Of a stretch of DNA of 64,000 bases, positions 37,489 to 47,600 are shown in pieces (within the stretch, counting starts at the first letter, position 1; every line of letters starts with the position of its first letter). Source of the DNA: Alteromonas portus (GTDB taxonomy: Bacteria > Pseudomonadota > Gammaproteobacteria > Enterobacterales > Alteromonadaceae). The notes under the pieces are model-generated. The model had not been told where the DNA came from, ran no database searches, and saw only the letters and a program-made list of their open reading frames with translations. The translations under genes and the position numbers were made by a program. The stretch spans positions 124,001 through 188,000 of the forward strand of contig NZ_SWCO01000009.1 in assembly GCF_005117025.1 (NCBI RefSeq), given 5' to 3'.

Positions 37489-39660
37489 ATGGATGTATCT
37501 CGACTGCTAGACGAGCTAAACGACAAACAGCGTGAAGCAGTAGCAGCCCCATTATCTAACGCCTTGGTATTGGCCGGCGCTGGTAGTGGTAAAACCCGCG
37601 TATTAGTGCATCGCATTGCGTGGTTGATGGAAGTCGAAAACATCGCCCCTTTTTCTATTTTGGCAGTGACCTTTACCAATAAAGCAGCCAAAGAAATGCG
37701 TGGCCGTATAGAGTCGTTGATGGGTCGCAGCCTGCACAACATGTGGATTGGTACCTTCCACGGGCTTGCGCATCGCTTACTACGCGCTCACCACGCAGAA
37801 GCCAACTTGCCTGAGAATTTTCAGATAATTGATTCGGATGATCAGTACCGCCTGATTCGACGCATTCTAAAAGCTATGAACTTGGACGAAAAGCATTGGG
37901 CTCCTCGCCAAATCCAATGGTATATAAACGGCAATAAAGACGAAGGCTTACGTCCTCAGCATATTGAAACCCACGGCGACCATATTCAAAAAACCATGCG
38001 TGAAGTCTATGCCGCATATCAAGACGCGTGTGACCGTTCAGGCTTGGTAGATTTTGCTGAGTTATTATTGCGCGCCCATGAATTGTGGGCTAAAAACCCG
38101 GACGTATTAGCGCACTATCAACGCCGTTTCCGCGCCGTTCTAGTTGATGAATTCCAAGATACCAACAATATCCAATATGCATGGCTTCGTATGCTGTGTA
38201 GTGGCGGCAATAACAACATTATGATTGTTGGCGACGATGACCAGTCTATTTATGGCTGGCGTGGTGCAAACGTAGATAATATTCAGCACTTCCTGAAAGA
38301 CTTTAACGAGCCTACTACTATTCGCCTTGAGCAGAACTACCGTTCTACCGGAAATATTCTTAAAGCGGCGAACACGGTTATCGACAACAACACGGGTCGT
38401 CTAGGGAAAGAGCTTTGGACGGAAGACGCACAAGGCGAGCTTATTTCTGTTTATGCAGGCTTCAACGAGCTAGATGAAGCGCGCTTTATTGTTTCTAAAA
38501 TTAAAGATTGGCTTAATCAAGGCAACGCCCTTAGCGATACCGCCATTCTTTACAGAAACAATGCCCAGTCTCGAGTACTGGAAGAAGCCTTGCTACACGA
38601 AGGGTTGGCCTATCGCATATACGGTGGTTTGCGATTCTTCGAACGCCAAGAAATTAAGGATGCGCTTGGCTATATGCGTATGGTGAGCCACCCCCACGAC
38701 GATGCTGCTTTTGAGCGTGTGGTAAACACCCCCAGCCGAGGCATTGGAGAGAAAACCCTTTCGCAAGTACGTGATGCTGCACGTATGCATAACTGTTCTA
38801 TGTGGCAGGCATGCCAGCTACTCATTAATGAAGGTGGCTTTAAAGGCCGCGCGCTAAACGCTATGCAAAGCTTTGTTTTGCTTATAACTGAGCTAGAACA
38901 AGCCACGCTAGACGAGCCTCTTGATCAACAGGCCGATAAAGCTATTCGCCAGTCTGGTCTGTACGCTATGTACCAGGCGGAGCGCGGAGAAAAAGCCCAA
39001 GCACGACTAGAAAACTTAGAAGAGCTAGTTAGTGCATGTAAAACCTTTATCGTGCCTGAAGAAGCCGAAGAAATGTCGCCTTTAGCAGCCTTTCTAGCCC
39101 ATGCGTCGCTTGAAGCAGGTGAAACTCAGGCGGATAAAGATCAGGACGCAGTGCAAATGATGACTATTCACACCGCTAAAGGCCTTGAGTTTCCATTGGT
39201 ATTCTTAGCTGGCGTAGAAGAAGGCATGTTCCCTAGCCAAATGACTAACGACGAGCCAGGTCGAATGGAAGAGGAGCGCAGACTTTGCTATGTTGGTATG
39301 ACTCGCGCTATGCAAAAATTGTATATCACTTACGCAGAAAGTCGTCGATTATATGGCCAAGATAAGTATCATACTGCTTCTCGATTTATTCGCGAAATGC
39401 CTGCCGATTGTGTAGAAGAAGTCAGGCTTAAATCGACTATCTCGCGCCCCGTGCATAACCGTTTTAGCCAAGCGACCTCGCACGCCAGTTTTGAAGAAAC
39501 AGGATTTAGTTTAGGTGAGCGAGTTGTACACCGTAAATTCGGGGAAGGTATTGTTCTGAATTACGAAGGTAGTGGTGAGCATGGTCGAGTTCAAGTAAAC
39601 TTCGATGAATTCGGCAGTAAATGGCTTGTACTTGCTTACGCAAAGCTGGAGAAAGCGTAA
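37489..39660 (+). CDS. uvrD: DNA helicase II
   Basis: UvrD is a 3'-to-5' superfamily 1A helicase that removes the excised strand in nucleotide excision and mismatch repair. The 723-residue length is standard. Visible motifs are AGAGSGKTR (Walker A), VTFTNKAAKEM (Ia), VDEFQDTN (II), GDDDQSIYGWRGA (III), EQNYRST (IV), MTIHTAKGLEF (V) and VGMTRA (VI). The C-terminal Tudor-like segment (VVHRKFGEG to KLEKA) is present. It is controlled by the LexA box upstream. Confidence 0.98.
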   Translation: MDVSRLLDELNDKQREAVAAPLSNALVLAGAGSGKTRVLVHRIAWLMEVENIAPFSILAVTFTNKAAKEMRGRIESLMGRSLHNMWIGTFHGLAHRLLRAHHAEANLPENFQIIDSDDQYRLIRRILKAMNLDEKHWAPRQIQWYINGNKDEGLRPQHIETHGDHIQKTMREVYAAYQDACDRSGLVDFAELLLRAHELWAKNPDVLAHYQRRFRAVLVDEFQDTNNIQYAWLRMLCSGGNNNIMIVGDDDQSIYGWRGANVDNIQHFLKDFNEPTTIRLEQNYRSTGNILKAANTVIDNNTGRLGKELWTEDAQGELISVYAGFNELDEARFIVSKIKDWLNQGNALSDTAILYRNNAQSRVLEEALLHEGLAYRIYGGLRFFERQEIKDALGYMRMVSHPHDDAAFERVVNTPSRGIGEKTLSQVRDAARMHNCSMWQACQLLINEGGFKGRALNAMQSFVLLITELEQATLDEPLDQQADKAIRQSGLYAMYQAERGEKAQARLENLEELVSACKTFIVPEEAEEMSPLAAFLAHASLEAGETQADKDQDAVQMMTIHTAKGLEFPLVFLAGVEEGMFPSQMTNDEPGRMEEERRLCYVGMTRAMQKLYITYAESRRLYGQDKYHTASRFIREMPADCVEEVRLKSTISRPVHNRFSQATSHASFEETGFSLGERVVHRKFGEGIVLNYEGSGEHGRVQVNFDEFGSKWLVLAYAKLEKA

Positions 39661-39702
39661 CATTATTAAGTGGCAAGGTAGCCCAAACCTAAGTTGGAAT
39701 GT

Positions 39703-40980
39703 ATGCAGCAACATGTGCTGATCATCGAAAATGGTGAAGGCAACCTTGAACTTATAGCGAAATTAGTACGCCGCTCGGGACTTACACCCGTTGGTGCAAC
39801 GTCGCTTACAGAAGGTAAGGCACGCTTCGCACAAGAAATGCCTGAAAGCTTTTTGTGTGCCATTGTTGCCTATGCGCTACCTGATGCCCCGAAAGGTGAG
39901 GCTATCGACTTTGCTGTCGGCTCGTTTATTCCTACCATCGCAACAACCGAAAATCTGGACAACGATATTCGCGACAAAGTCCTTGAGCGCGATGTTGTCG
40001 ACTATATTCCTAAAGAAAATTCGCAGAATTACGACTACCTAAACCGCCTTATCAGCCGCCTCGAAAAAAACAAATCAACAGGCGTCGTCGTGGTAAGCAC
40101 TAATCGTGTTTTACGCTCTAAAACGGTTTCGTTACTTCAGCGCCATAACTTCATTGCATTTGAATGTTTAACCGCTACTGACGCTTTGCAGTGTTTGTCG
40201 GAACACAAAAATGTGCGTCTTGTCATTACCGATAACACCCTACCTGACATGACAGGTACCCATTTTGTCGCAAGCCTAAGAAAGGCATTTTCTAAAGAGC
40301 AGCTTGCCATAATGGGTATAGCCGGTGGCAAAGGCATGCTAATGTCTGCGCACTTCATAAAAAGTGGCGCAAATGACTTTTTGCGCGTGCCTTACTGTCA
40401 TGAAGAGTTCTTATGCCGGGTAATGCAAAACGTTGAATATATTGAAAGCGTTGAAGAAATACGCCGCGTGGCCAACACCGACTATTTAACAGGTTTACCG
40501 AACAGGCGTCACTTCTTCTACATGGTTACGGTGCAGCATCAGAACCTGTCTGAAGATCATGCTCTTGCCCTTATTGACCTAGACTTTTTCAAGTCAATAA
40601 ACGATACCCACGGCCATGACGCCGGTGACATTGTTCTAAAAGCCATGGCGGCTCTTATTGAGTTTTATTTCCCTGATGAAATTATTTCTCGCTTTGGTGG
40701 TGAAGAATTTTGCATTTATATGCCTTCAATACCGCTTGAAGAGGCCTGCGAACGCCTAGAAGATTTCCGGAAGGTAGTGGAAAATGAAGTTATCCAACTT
40801 CCTAAAACCGATATAAAAGTGACTTGTAGTATTGGGGTAAGTGGCGTCCACACTCAGCGCGTAGATAAGCTACTAAGCCTTGCCGACAAGCAGCTTTACG
40901 CTGCCAAAAATAGCGGCCGTAACCAAGTGAAGTGCGAACCACCAGGTGTTACTCAGCAAGAGCAAGCGTCACTGCTTTAG
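39703..40980 (+). CDS. Diguanylate cyclase with two degenerate receiver domains
   Basis: The 425-residue protein consists of two REC domains (about 1-120 and 125-250) and a GGDEF domain (about 260-415). The active-site motif GGEEF is intact (SRFGGEEF), as are LTGLPNRR and DLDFFKSIND, so c-di-GMP synthesis is expected. No RxxD inhibitory site precedes it. In REC1 the phospho-acceptor position is alanine (IVAYALPD), though the lysine (YIPKE) remains. In REC2 the aspartate is present (VITDNTLPD) but the lysine is lost (FLRVPY) and the acidic pair is replaced by ST. The ATG at 39703 was chosen. It follows uvrD by 42 bases. Confidence 0.92.
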   Translation: MQQHVLIIENGEGNLELIAKLVRRSGLTPVGATSLTEGKARFAQEMPESFLCAIVAYALPDAPKGEAIDFAVGSFIPTIATTENLDNDIRDKVLERDVVDYIPKENSQNYDYLNRLISRLEKNKSTGVVVVSTNRVLRSKTVSLLQRHNFIAFECLTATDALQCLSEHKNVRLVITDNTLPDMTGTHFVASLRKAFSKEQLAIMGIAGGKGMLMSAHFIKSGANDFLRVPYCHEEFLCRVMQNVEYIESVEEIRRVANTDYLTGLPNRRHFFYMVTVQHQNLSEDHALALIDLDFFKSINDTHGHDAGDIVLKAMAALIEFYFPDEIISRFGGEEFCIYMPSIPLEEACERLEDFRKVVENEVIQLPKTDIKVTCSIGVSGVHTQRVDKLLSLADKQLYAAKNSGRNQVKCEPPGVTQQEQASLL

Positions 40981-41140
40981 CGTCTCACCCAATCAACCGC
41001 GCCTTAGCAGTTAAACGCTTAAATCAAAACTTGCCCGCTACGCGTTACTATCACAAAAAGCGCGCAGCTTTCTTAAACTAGCGCTTTAGGCAAACGCTTT
41101 GTACACAGCTTGTATCACGTCGCCTCGTGCGCAACAGCCC

Positions 41141-42055
41141 TTACTCTACCGCAAGCTTTTGCGCTTTACGCTGACTACGGTAATTTACGAGCGAGTCGGC
41201 ACTGAACAAGATAAGCGCAAACCACACAAAGCCGAAGGTCACCAAACGCGACTCTTCAAGCGGTTCGCCGTACAGGTAAACCGCCAGTATGAACATAAGC
41301 GTAGGGCCAATGTACTGAAAGAAGCCCAGCGTTGAATACATTATGCGCCTTGCTGCGGCGGTAAAACAAAGTAGTGGCGCGGTAGTTACAATGCCAGCCG
41401 CCAAAATAAGGGTATTTAGCGTGGCATCGTTATTAAATAAGTTGCTGTATTCAGAGCCAAAGAATACCCAATAGATAATAGCTAACGGCGAAAGCATTAA
41501 GGTTTCAATGAAAAGGCCGGGTAGCGAGTCTACTGCCACTTGCTTGCGCAATAAGCCGTACACGCTAAAACTTCCCGCAAGCACCAGGGCAATCCACGGC
41601 ACGTGGCCGTAAGAGAAAATAAGAATAGCCACGCCAATAACCGCAAGACCCACAGCAACACGCTGTAAATTACGTAACCTTTCACCCAAAAACAGTCGCC
41701 CTAAGAACACGTTGATAAGAGGGTTGATGTAATAGCCAAGGCTTGCATCAAGAATATGGTCGTTATTAATTGCCCAAATAAACAAGAGCCAGTTCGCCCC
41801 GAGCAGCAAACCAGCAACGAATAAAATCTGCATAACTCGCTTGTTGCGAAGGGCGGCGCCCACTTTGGGCCACTGCTTTAGCGCGGCAATAAGCCCAACT
41901 AACAGCACCACTGACCATATCACCCTGTGCATAAGGATTTCAGCCGCAGGCAATACCATCAACTGTTTGAAATAAACAGGTGCAACACCCCACATACTGT
42001 ATGCGGCAATAGCACAAATAACGCCGACTTGAGCGGCACTGGCTTGCTTAGACAA
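41141..42055 (-). CDS. rarD: RarD-type EamA/DMT transporter
   Basis: An inner-membrane protein of about 304 residues with ten hydrophobic helices, made of two EamA repeats. It matches RarD (SMWGVAPVYFKQL, EILMHRVIWS, ANWLLFIWAIN, LGYYINPLI, GLFIETLMLSP, SSTLGFFQY-like YSTLGFFQYIGPT). No ATG occurs near the start. I use the TTG at 42055, which has GGAG six bases upstream. A TTG at 42067 is the alternative. The substrate is unknown. rarD, yigI and recQ are also neighbours in E. coli. Confidence 0.9.
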   Translation of the reverse strand: MSKQASAAQVGVICAIAAYSMWGVAPVYFKQLMVLPAAEILMHRVIWSVVLLVGLIAALKQWPKVGAALRNKRVMQILFVAGLLLGANWLLFIWAINNDHILDASLGYYINPLINVFLGRLFLGERLRNLQRVAVGLAVIGVAILIFSYGHVPWIALVLAGSFSVYGLLRKQVAVDSLPGLFIETLMLSPLAIIYWVFFGSEYSNLFNNDATLNTLILAAGIVTTAPLLCFTAAARRIMYSTLGFFQYIGPTLMFILAVYLYGEPLEESRLVTFGFVWFALILFSADSLVNYRSQRKAQKLAVE

Positions 42056-42179
42056 GACTGACTCCAACGAGATTCAGGGGAAGAAGGCGCGTATTGTTTA
42101 TCAGGTTAAGTGAATACACAACCCTTAACGCTTTCCATTGCGGCAAAGGGCGGGTAACAAGCGGCGTAACCAACGAAAA

Positions 42180-42213
42180 AAGCCCCACCAAATGTATTTA
42201 TTCAGTGGGGCCT
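42180..42213 (-). terminator. Terminator of mgtE
   Basis: GCCCCAC (42182-42188) pairs with GTGGGGC (42205-42211). On the minus strand it is followed by TTTTTTCG. It lies about 70 bases past the mgtE stop and ahead of rarD. Confidence 0.78.
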
Positions 42214-42281
42214 TGAATGTGTAAAACACGGTTAGGCGGAGCGACGCCTACAGCCTAAACCATCTGTCAGAAGAAACCGTC

Positions 42282-43619
42282 TTACAGAAGAAAGAGTGTG
42301 CCCAACCCCAAGAACGCAACAAAGCCTACAATGTCAGTGACAGTTGTGAGAATTACAGAACCCGATAGTGCAGGGTCTATTTTCAGCTTGTCCAATATTA
42401 CAGGCACGAATACCCCCGCAAGAGCGGCGGCTACTATGTTGAACAGTATGGCCAAACAGATAACCAACCCTAACATGGCATCGGTAAACCAGAAATAAGC
42501 AACTACGCCTATGACCAAGGCCCAAATCACGCCGTTTACACCACCAACTTTAAGCTCTTTCACCATCAGCGCCCGTAAGTTGGCAGGCGTGACCTGCCCC
42601 AACGCCAAGCCGCGTACAATCAGGGTTAGCGTTTGACTACCCGCAATGCCTCCCATACTTGCCACTACCGGCATCAGTACCGCAAGGGCAACAACCTGTT
42701 GAAGCGTGCCTTCGAACAATCCAATAAACCACGAGGCTAAAAAAGCGGTAAGCAAGTTAATGCCAAGCCAAAGGGCGCGATTTTTCGCACTTTTCGCCAC
42801 AGGCGAGAACAAATCTTCGTCCTCATCCATACCAGCCGAGGCCATCACTTGGCGTTCGTAAAACTCGTTTACCAACTCGCTTGCCGAGGTCACATCTAAT
42901 CGGCCGAGAAGCTTGTTGTTTTCGTCAACTACTGGCAACGATGCCAGTCCTGAGCGCTGAACGAGAAGCGACGCATTCATTGTGTCGTCAGCCCCTTGAA
43001 TAGTCGTCACACTCTCTTCTGACAAATCGAATAGCGACACGTGATCTTGCGCATTGAAGAGGTGGCTAATTTTAACCAGCGCTGAAAATTGACCCGAGCG
43101 GTTCACCAAAAAAATGCTGTCGCAGTGCTGAGGTATATCACGTCTTAATAAGCGTAGCCCTTCGCGCACTTTCGCGTTCGACGGTAACACTAACTGCTCG
43201 TGGTTAACCCAGTGCCCTATTTGGTTATCGGGAAACTGTGTGGCTTCTCTGAAGTACTTTCGCTCTTTGGAATCAAGTGATTCATAGGCCATATCGACTA
43301 GGCGTTTTGGCAATGAATCGAGTAGCTCCAGTAAGTCTTCTGCATCAATATCGGCAAAAATAGACGCCCATTCGTCGTGCGGGGTATTGTCGATAAGAAT
43401 TTCACGGGGGTCGCTACGCATCTCTACCAATACGTCGAGCTTGCGGTCGCGAGGAATGCCTTCCCACACCGCCAAACGTTTTTCTACGGGCAGCGATTCT
43501 AACAACGACGCAATGTACACCTCGTCTTGGCCCGCTAGGGTGGCCAACAAGGTCGCTGGATCATCACCCATACTATCGGTAACAATCTCTTCGATTAAAT
43601 CTGGTAATGGCTCTGCCAT
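42282..43619 (-). CDS. mgtE: Magnesium transporter MgtE
   Basis: MgtE is a Mg2+-gated magnesium channel. The 445-residue protein has the N-terminal superhelical domain, tandem CBS domains (about 130-255) that sense Mg2+, and five C-terminal membrane helices. The pore signatures are VLMPVVASMGGIAGSQTLTLIVRGLALG and the C-terminal SVILTTVTDIVGFVAFLGLG. I start at the ATG at 43619, preceded by GGAGGTG six bases away. The 16-residue upstream extension is unlikely. It ends at the terminator near 42182. Confidence 0.96.
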   Translation of the reverse strand: MAEPLPDLIEEIVTDSMGDDPATLLATLAGQDEVYIASLLESLPVEKRLAVWEGIPRDRKLDVLVEMRSDPREILIDNTPHDEWASIFADIDAEDLLELLDSLPKRLVDMAYESLDSKERKYFREATQFPDNQIGHWVNHEQLVLPSNAKVREGLRLLRRDIPQHCDSIFLVNRSGQFSALVKISHLFNAQDHVSLFDLSEESVTTIQGADDTMNASLLVQRSGLASLPVVDENNKLLGRLDVTSASELVNEFYERQVMASAGMDEDEDLFSPVAKSAKNRALWLGINLLTAFLASWFIGLFEGTLQQVVALAVLMPVVASMGGIAGSQTLTLIVRGLALGQVTPANLRALMVKELKVGGVNGVIWALVIGVVAYFWFTDAMLGLVICLAILFNIVAAALAGVFVPVILDKLKIDPALSGSVILTTVTDIVGFVAFLGLGTLFLL

Positions 43620-43706
43620 GCTACACCTCCCGTTAATACCGCTTACTTCCCTTACACAAGATGGCAAAAGGTAGTATGGGACGAGCCTGACCTTTTTAAG
43701 AGGCCG

Positions 43707-44243
43707 CTATCCCAGCATATATGTACCTGTGCCAAAGGCAATATGATCGCCTTTTTCGTTGTGCAATTCCATTCTACAAACCACCAGTTTACTGCCCTTT
43801 CGAATAATCGTGGCTGTCGCAACAAAGCGTTCGCCTCTTCCCGGCCTTAAGTAGTCAATGCGCATATCGACCGTGCCCATGGTGGGCAACCTAACTTGAA
43901 GGTCCGCAAGGTGTTCTTGTGCGGTTTGTTTAATGGTTTCTATAATTGAAACTAAACCACCGATGGTGTCTAGCATAGTCGCTGTTACACCGCCATGTAG
44001 GATTTTTTGCATTGGATTGCCGGTTAGCGATGGTTGCCAATTAAGATGCAGGGAGATCTGTGTATCTAGCCCCTCTCCTTCAGTAACAAATTCTAAGCCC
44101 AGCAACTGGTTGAAAGGCATAGTATCACGAAAAAGTGCAATGACATGTTTAATCATTACTTGGTGATTTAGCGTTTCACTTCCCTTAGCTTCTCGTTTAT
44201 TTGTCGTGTTGTTATCCACTCGCTTTCCTTGATGAATTGTCAT
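43707..44243 (-). CDS. yigI: PaaI/YigI-family hotdog thioesterase
   Basis: The 178-residue protein has the hotdog-fold core of E. coli YigI. MPFNQLLGLEF, ILHGGVTATMLDTIGGLV with the conserved HGG and catalytic acid, GTVDMRIDYLRPGRGERF, and CRMELHNEKGDHIA are all recognisable. It probably hydrolyses a medium- or long-chain acyl-CoA. The first 29 residues are extra compared with YigI, and the ATG at 44156 is an alternative start. Neither ATG has a strong ribosome binding site. It lies between mgtE and the divergent recQ. Confidence 0.9.
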   Translation of the reverse strand: MTIHQGKRVDNNTTNKREAKGSETLNHQVMIKHVIALFRDTMPFNQLLGLEFVTEGEGLDTQISLHLNWQPSLTGNPMQKILHGGVTATMLDTIGGLVSIIETIKQTAQEHLADLQVRLPTMGTVDMRIDYLRPGRGERFVATATIIRKGSKLVVCRMELHNEKGDHIAFGTGTYMLG

Positions 44244-44432
44244 TTACATTGAGGTTGCTAGCAACATTACTATTTAATCTACGTTTGAAGGAAATTCATC
44301 CAACCAATGATGTTGAATCAAATTGATTTATGAGAACGTTTGCCCATTTGGCTAGGGCTTTCGCTGGATTTTAGTCTAGTTTTTTAAATTGCCCCGTGAA
44401 GACATCGCCAAAAACGCGTAAAATCCAGCGCC

Positions 44433-46274
44433 ATGACAACTGCAATAGCTCCATCAGAATTAGCGCCAGAAACGCAACGTGTAAAAACACCAGAAACCGT
44501 CTTAAAAGATGTGTTTGGTTACGATGCTTTTCGCGACGGTCAAGGCGAAGTCATTCACCAAGTATGTGAAGGTAAAGACGCACTTGTTTTGCTTCCAACA
44601 GGTGGTGGCAAGTCGCTGTGCTATCAAATTCCTGCGTTAGTGCGCCAAGGCACCGCTATTGTTGTGTCACCGCTCATTTCCTTAATGCAGGACCAAGTAG
44701 AGCAGCTTAAGGCGCTAGGCGTAAAAGCTGCCTATCTTAATTCTACGCTGGAAGCAGACGAACAAGCGCGTATAAATGACGCACTGCAAGCTGGAAAACT
44801 CGACTTACTGTATGTGTCGCCAGAGCGTTTAATGCAGTATTATTTTCAGCAGTCTTTGGCCCACGCCGATATTGCCTTATTTGCTATTGATGAAGCGCAC
44901 TGCGTTTCCCATTGGGGGCACGACTTCAGGCAGGATTATCGCGCTCTGGGGCAAATAAAGTCTCGCTTCCCTTCTATTCCTGTTATTGGATTAACAGCTA
45001 CTGCAGATTCAGCCACCCAAGCAGACATACTGACGCAGCTAAACCTTAATAACCCACTGGTTTATAAAGGCAGCTTCGACAGACCCAATATTCGCTACCG
45101 CGTAATGAGCAAGTACAAAGCGTTTGACCAAGTTGTTGCTTACGTAAAGCAACAGGATGGTAGCGGCATTATTTACTGCAACAGCCGCGCGAAAGTCGAC
45201 GACCTGCACGCTAAATTATTCAAACAAGGCTTTCGCTGTGCTGCCTATCACGCAGGTATGGATAACGACGAGCGAGAGCTGGTACAGCGCCAGTTCCTTA
45301 ACGACAAAATTGATATTGTAGTGGCCACCGTCGCCTTTGGCATGGGTATCAACAAATCGAACGTGCGTTATGTGGTTCATCACGATGTTCCACGCAGTGT
45401 AGAAAGCTATTACCAGGAAACCGGCCGAGCGGGGCGAGACGGCTTGGAGTCTGAAGCCCTATTGCTGTTTGATGAAAAAGACGCGGCCCGCGTAAAACAG
45501 TGGATAGAGCAAGGTGAAATAGCCGAGCGTAATCAAATAGAGTTACAAAAATTCGCGGCTATGGAAGCTTTTTCAGAAGCACAAACCTGCCGTAGACAAG
45601 TGCTATTGAACTACTTCTCGCAGTTCAGCGACAGCGCCTGTGGTAACTGCGATATTTGCTTAGACCCACCTAAGATGATCGACGGTTTAGTGATTGCGCA
45701 AAAAGTACTGTCGTGTGTACTTAGGCTCTCACAGCAAGCTTCTAGCCAGTACGTCATTGATGTGTTGCGAGGCAAGCAGCTTAGGCGCCTTCAGGAGGCA
45801 GGTCACCACCAGCTTTCCACATACGGCATAGGCAAGGATAAATCAGACAGCTACTGGCACAACATTATCAACCAGCTTGTTCATAAAGGGCTTATTCGCG
45901 TTGATATTACCGCTCATGCCGCGTTGCGCTTAACCGAGGCCGCAAGACCAGTACTCAAGGGCGAGGTCGCCGTTCAGCTTGCCGTTCCGCGACTTGAATT
46001 TAAGCCCGTTAAGAAAAAAGCCAAACAAGCGCCTGCTAACTACGACAGAACCTTGTTCACCCGCCTTAAGCACTTACGCAAAGTGTTGGCCGAAGAAAAT
46101 GAAGTGCCGCCGTATGTGGTATTTAGTGACGCCACTTTGGTGGATATGGCGTGTAAGCTCCCTACTACGCGCAACACTCTATTAGATGTAAGTGGAGTGG
46201 GCCAAACCAAACTCGAACGCTATGGCGATGCCTTTATTCAGCTTATTGATGATTATATAAATCGAGAGCACTAA
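44433..46274 (+). CDS. recQ: ATP-dependent DNA helicase RecQ
   Basis: RecQ is a 3'-to-5' superfamily 2 helicase in recombination and fork repair. The 613-residue protein contains the RecQ motif 0 (FGYDAFRDGQGEVI), Walker A (LLPTGGGKSLCYQIPA), DEAH (AIDEAHCVSHWGHDFR) and motif VI (QETGRAGRDG). The zinc site is CRRQVLLNYF...CGNCDIC, followed by the winged-helix and C-terminal HRDC domain (about 530-613). All are intact. Confidence 0.98.
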   Translation: MTTAIAPSELAPETQRVKTPETVLKDVFGYDAFRDGQGEVIHQVCEGKDALVLLPTGGGKSLCYQIPALVRQGTAIVVSPLISLMQDQVEQLKALGVKAAYLNSTLEADEQARINDALQAGKLDLLYVSPERLMQYYFQQSLAHADIALFAIDEAHCVSHWGHDFRQDYRALGQIKSRFPSIPVIGLTATADSATQADILTQLNLNNPLVYKGSFDRPNIRYRVMSKYKAFDQVVAYVKQQDGSGIIYCNSRAKVDDLHAKLFKQGFRCAAYHAGMDNDERELVQRQFLNDKIDIVVATVAFGMGINKSNVRYVVHHDVPRSVESYYQETGRAGRDGLESEALLLFDEKDAARVKQWIEQGEIAERNQIELQKFAAMEAFSEAQTCRRQVLLNYFSQFSDSACGNCDICLDPPKMIDGLVIAQKVLSCVLRLSQQASSQYVIDVLRGKQLRRLQEAGHHQLSTYGIGKDKSDSYWHNIINQLVHKGLIRVDITAHAALRLTEAARPVLKGEVAVQLAVPRLEFKPVKKKAKQAPANYDRTLFTRLKHLRKVLAEENEVPPYVVFSDATLVDMACKLPTTRNTLLDVSGVGQTKLERYGDAFIQLIDDYINREH

Positions 46275-46360
46275 GAGCTTAAGGGCCAACTAGGGTTTTG
46301 TTTCCCAGTCGGCCGCAGGGTTTGTACAAAGTAAAGGTGCACGCCTTGCAGACGGACACA

Positions 46361-47029
46361 CTAGGCGTAAGCGTATTCTCCGCCTTTCTCAAGCGCAGCT
46401 TTGTAGGCTTCTCTAGCATGAACCCGCTTAACGTAACCCTGAATAGCTGTAAAGTCTTTCGCACGCCCGCTGGCCACCAGCGACTCTAATGGAAATATCA
46501 TTTGAACATCTGCGCCACTCGGTGCATCGCCCGCAAACCAGGTATTTTTCGATAAGTAAGATTCCACATAGCGTAAGCTCTGCGCTAAATTAGGGCCATA
46601 ATAGGCATTTAAAATACCGTCTATCAGTTTGTTGGTAATTGGCTTAATAAAGAAAGGCTTCGAACCTTTCTGACGTGCTTTTTCCAGCACCAAATTTGCC
46701 ACCAATGGCGGCATTAGCGAGCCTTCAGCAAAATGCAGCCAGAACCAGTACTGTTGAAGCGCCTCTGGATCTTGGGGCACTGAAAATGCATCCGTAGCGT
46801 GGTGGCGAACAAGGTATTCCACAATAGCCCCAGACTCCGCAATGGCACCGTGTGGCGTAGTCAGTACCGGAGAACGTCCCAGCGGATGAACAGCACGCAA
46901 CGAATCCGGCGCTAGGTTCGTCTTGCTGTCTCGTTGATAGAACTCTATTTTGTACTCAACGCCTAGCTCTTCAAGCAGCCACAAAATTCGCTGCGAGCGA
47001 GAATTATTTAAATGGTGAAGTGTTAGCAT
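46361..47029 (-). CDS. Glutathione S-transferase family protein
   Basis: The 222-residue protein has a thioredoxin-fold N-terminal domain (LTLHHLNNSRSQRILWLLEELGVEY). The glutathione-binding SP and ES residues are in GRSPVLTTPHGAIAESGAIVEYL. A helical C-terminal domain contains the conserved capping aspartate (APSGADVQMIFPL). The catalytic residue is probably serine or asparagine in NNSRSQR. The substrate is unknown. It is convergent with recQ. Confidence 0.92.
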   Translation of the reverse strand: MLTLHHLNNSRSQRILWLLEELGVEYKIEFYQRDSKTNLAPDSLRAVHPLGRSPVLTTPHGAIAESGAIVEYLVRHHATDAFSVPQDPEALQQYWFWLHFAEGSLMPPLVANLVLEKARQKGSKPFFIKPITNKLIDGILNAYYGPNLAQSLRYVESYLSKNTWFAGDAPSGADVQMIFPLESLVASGRAKDFTAIQGYVKRVHAREAYKAALEKGGEYAYA

Positions 47030-47134
47030 ACCCCGTCCTTAATACGCTTAGATTAACGCTATTGTTATTGTGTTGTACTATATACACTTTATAAAGCATG
47101 CAGGTTTACAATAACCAGCGATTTGATACTTTCT

Positions 47135-47452
47135 ATGCAGAATTTCACCAAAGAAGACATTCAACAGCACGCCGTGGTTAACGAACAAAGCTTAGAGATT
47201 CGCCTAACGTTGCCAACCACACCACTGAAAACGCAACAATGGGCAGATCGATTTTGTGCCATGTTTAATTTCAAACTTTCAGAGACAGATTGGGGCGCCG
47301 ATCGGTTTCAGGCACTGCTCACTGCAAACAAAGGCGACGCAGATATGCAATGCATGCTATGTATTGAGTGGCTTTGCGAAGCGATATGGCTAGAACCTGT
47401 AGGTACACAGCAGTCGACTTCTGCTATTTTTCACTATCTCTTTCAAAAGTAG
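47135..47452 (+). CDS. DUF3630-like small protein
   Basis: A 105-residue acidic cytoplasmic protein without signal or membrane segments. The tryptophan- and cysteine-containing centre (MQCMLCIEWLCEAIWLEP) and size fit the DUF3630 family of Vibrio, Shewanella and Alteromonas, though I rank this as a likely match only. I chose the ATG at 47135. A frame from a TTG at 47123 has no better signal. Function unknown. Confidence 0.7.
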   Translation: MQNFTKEDIQQHAVVNEQSLEIRLTLPTTPLKTQQWADRFCAMFNFKLSETDWGADRFQALLTANKGDADMQCMLCIEWLCEAIWLEPVGTQQSTSAIFHYLFQK

Positions 47453-47600
47453 CGCTACCCTTACCCCTTACGTTGAGTTTGGCTTTTCGATACATCTAGT
47501 ATTATTCTAAGGAAAACTTCTGAGGGCAGAAGAACTAGGCGAAAATGTTTTGCCTTTAAAATCAATCCCTCTTTTACTATGTGGCTCAAGGAATTAACGA

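Noticed and set aside
46282-46313. Hairpin GGCC...GGCC downstream of recQ as a terminator
   Set aside because: The stem is imperfect and no T run follows on either strand.
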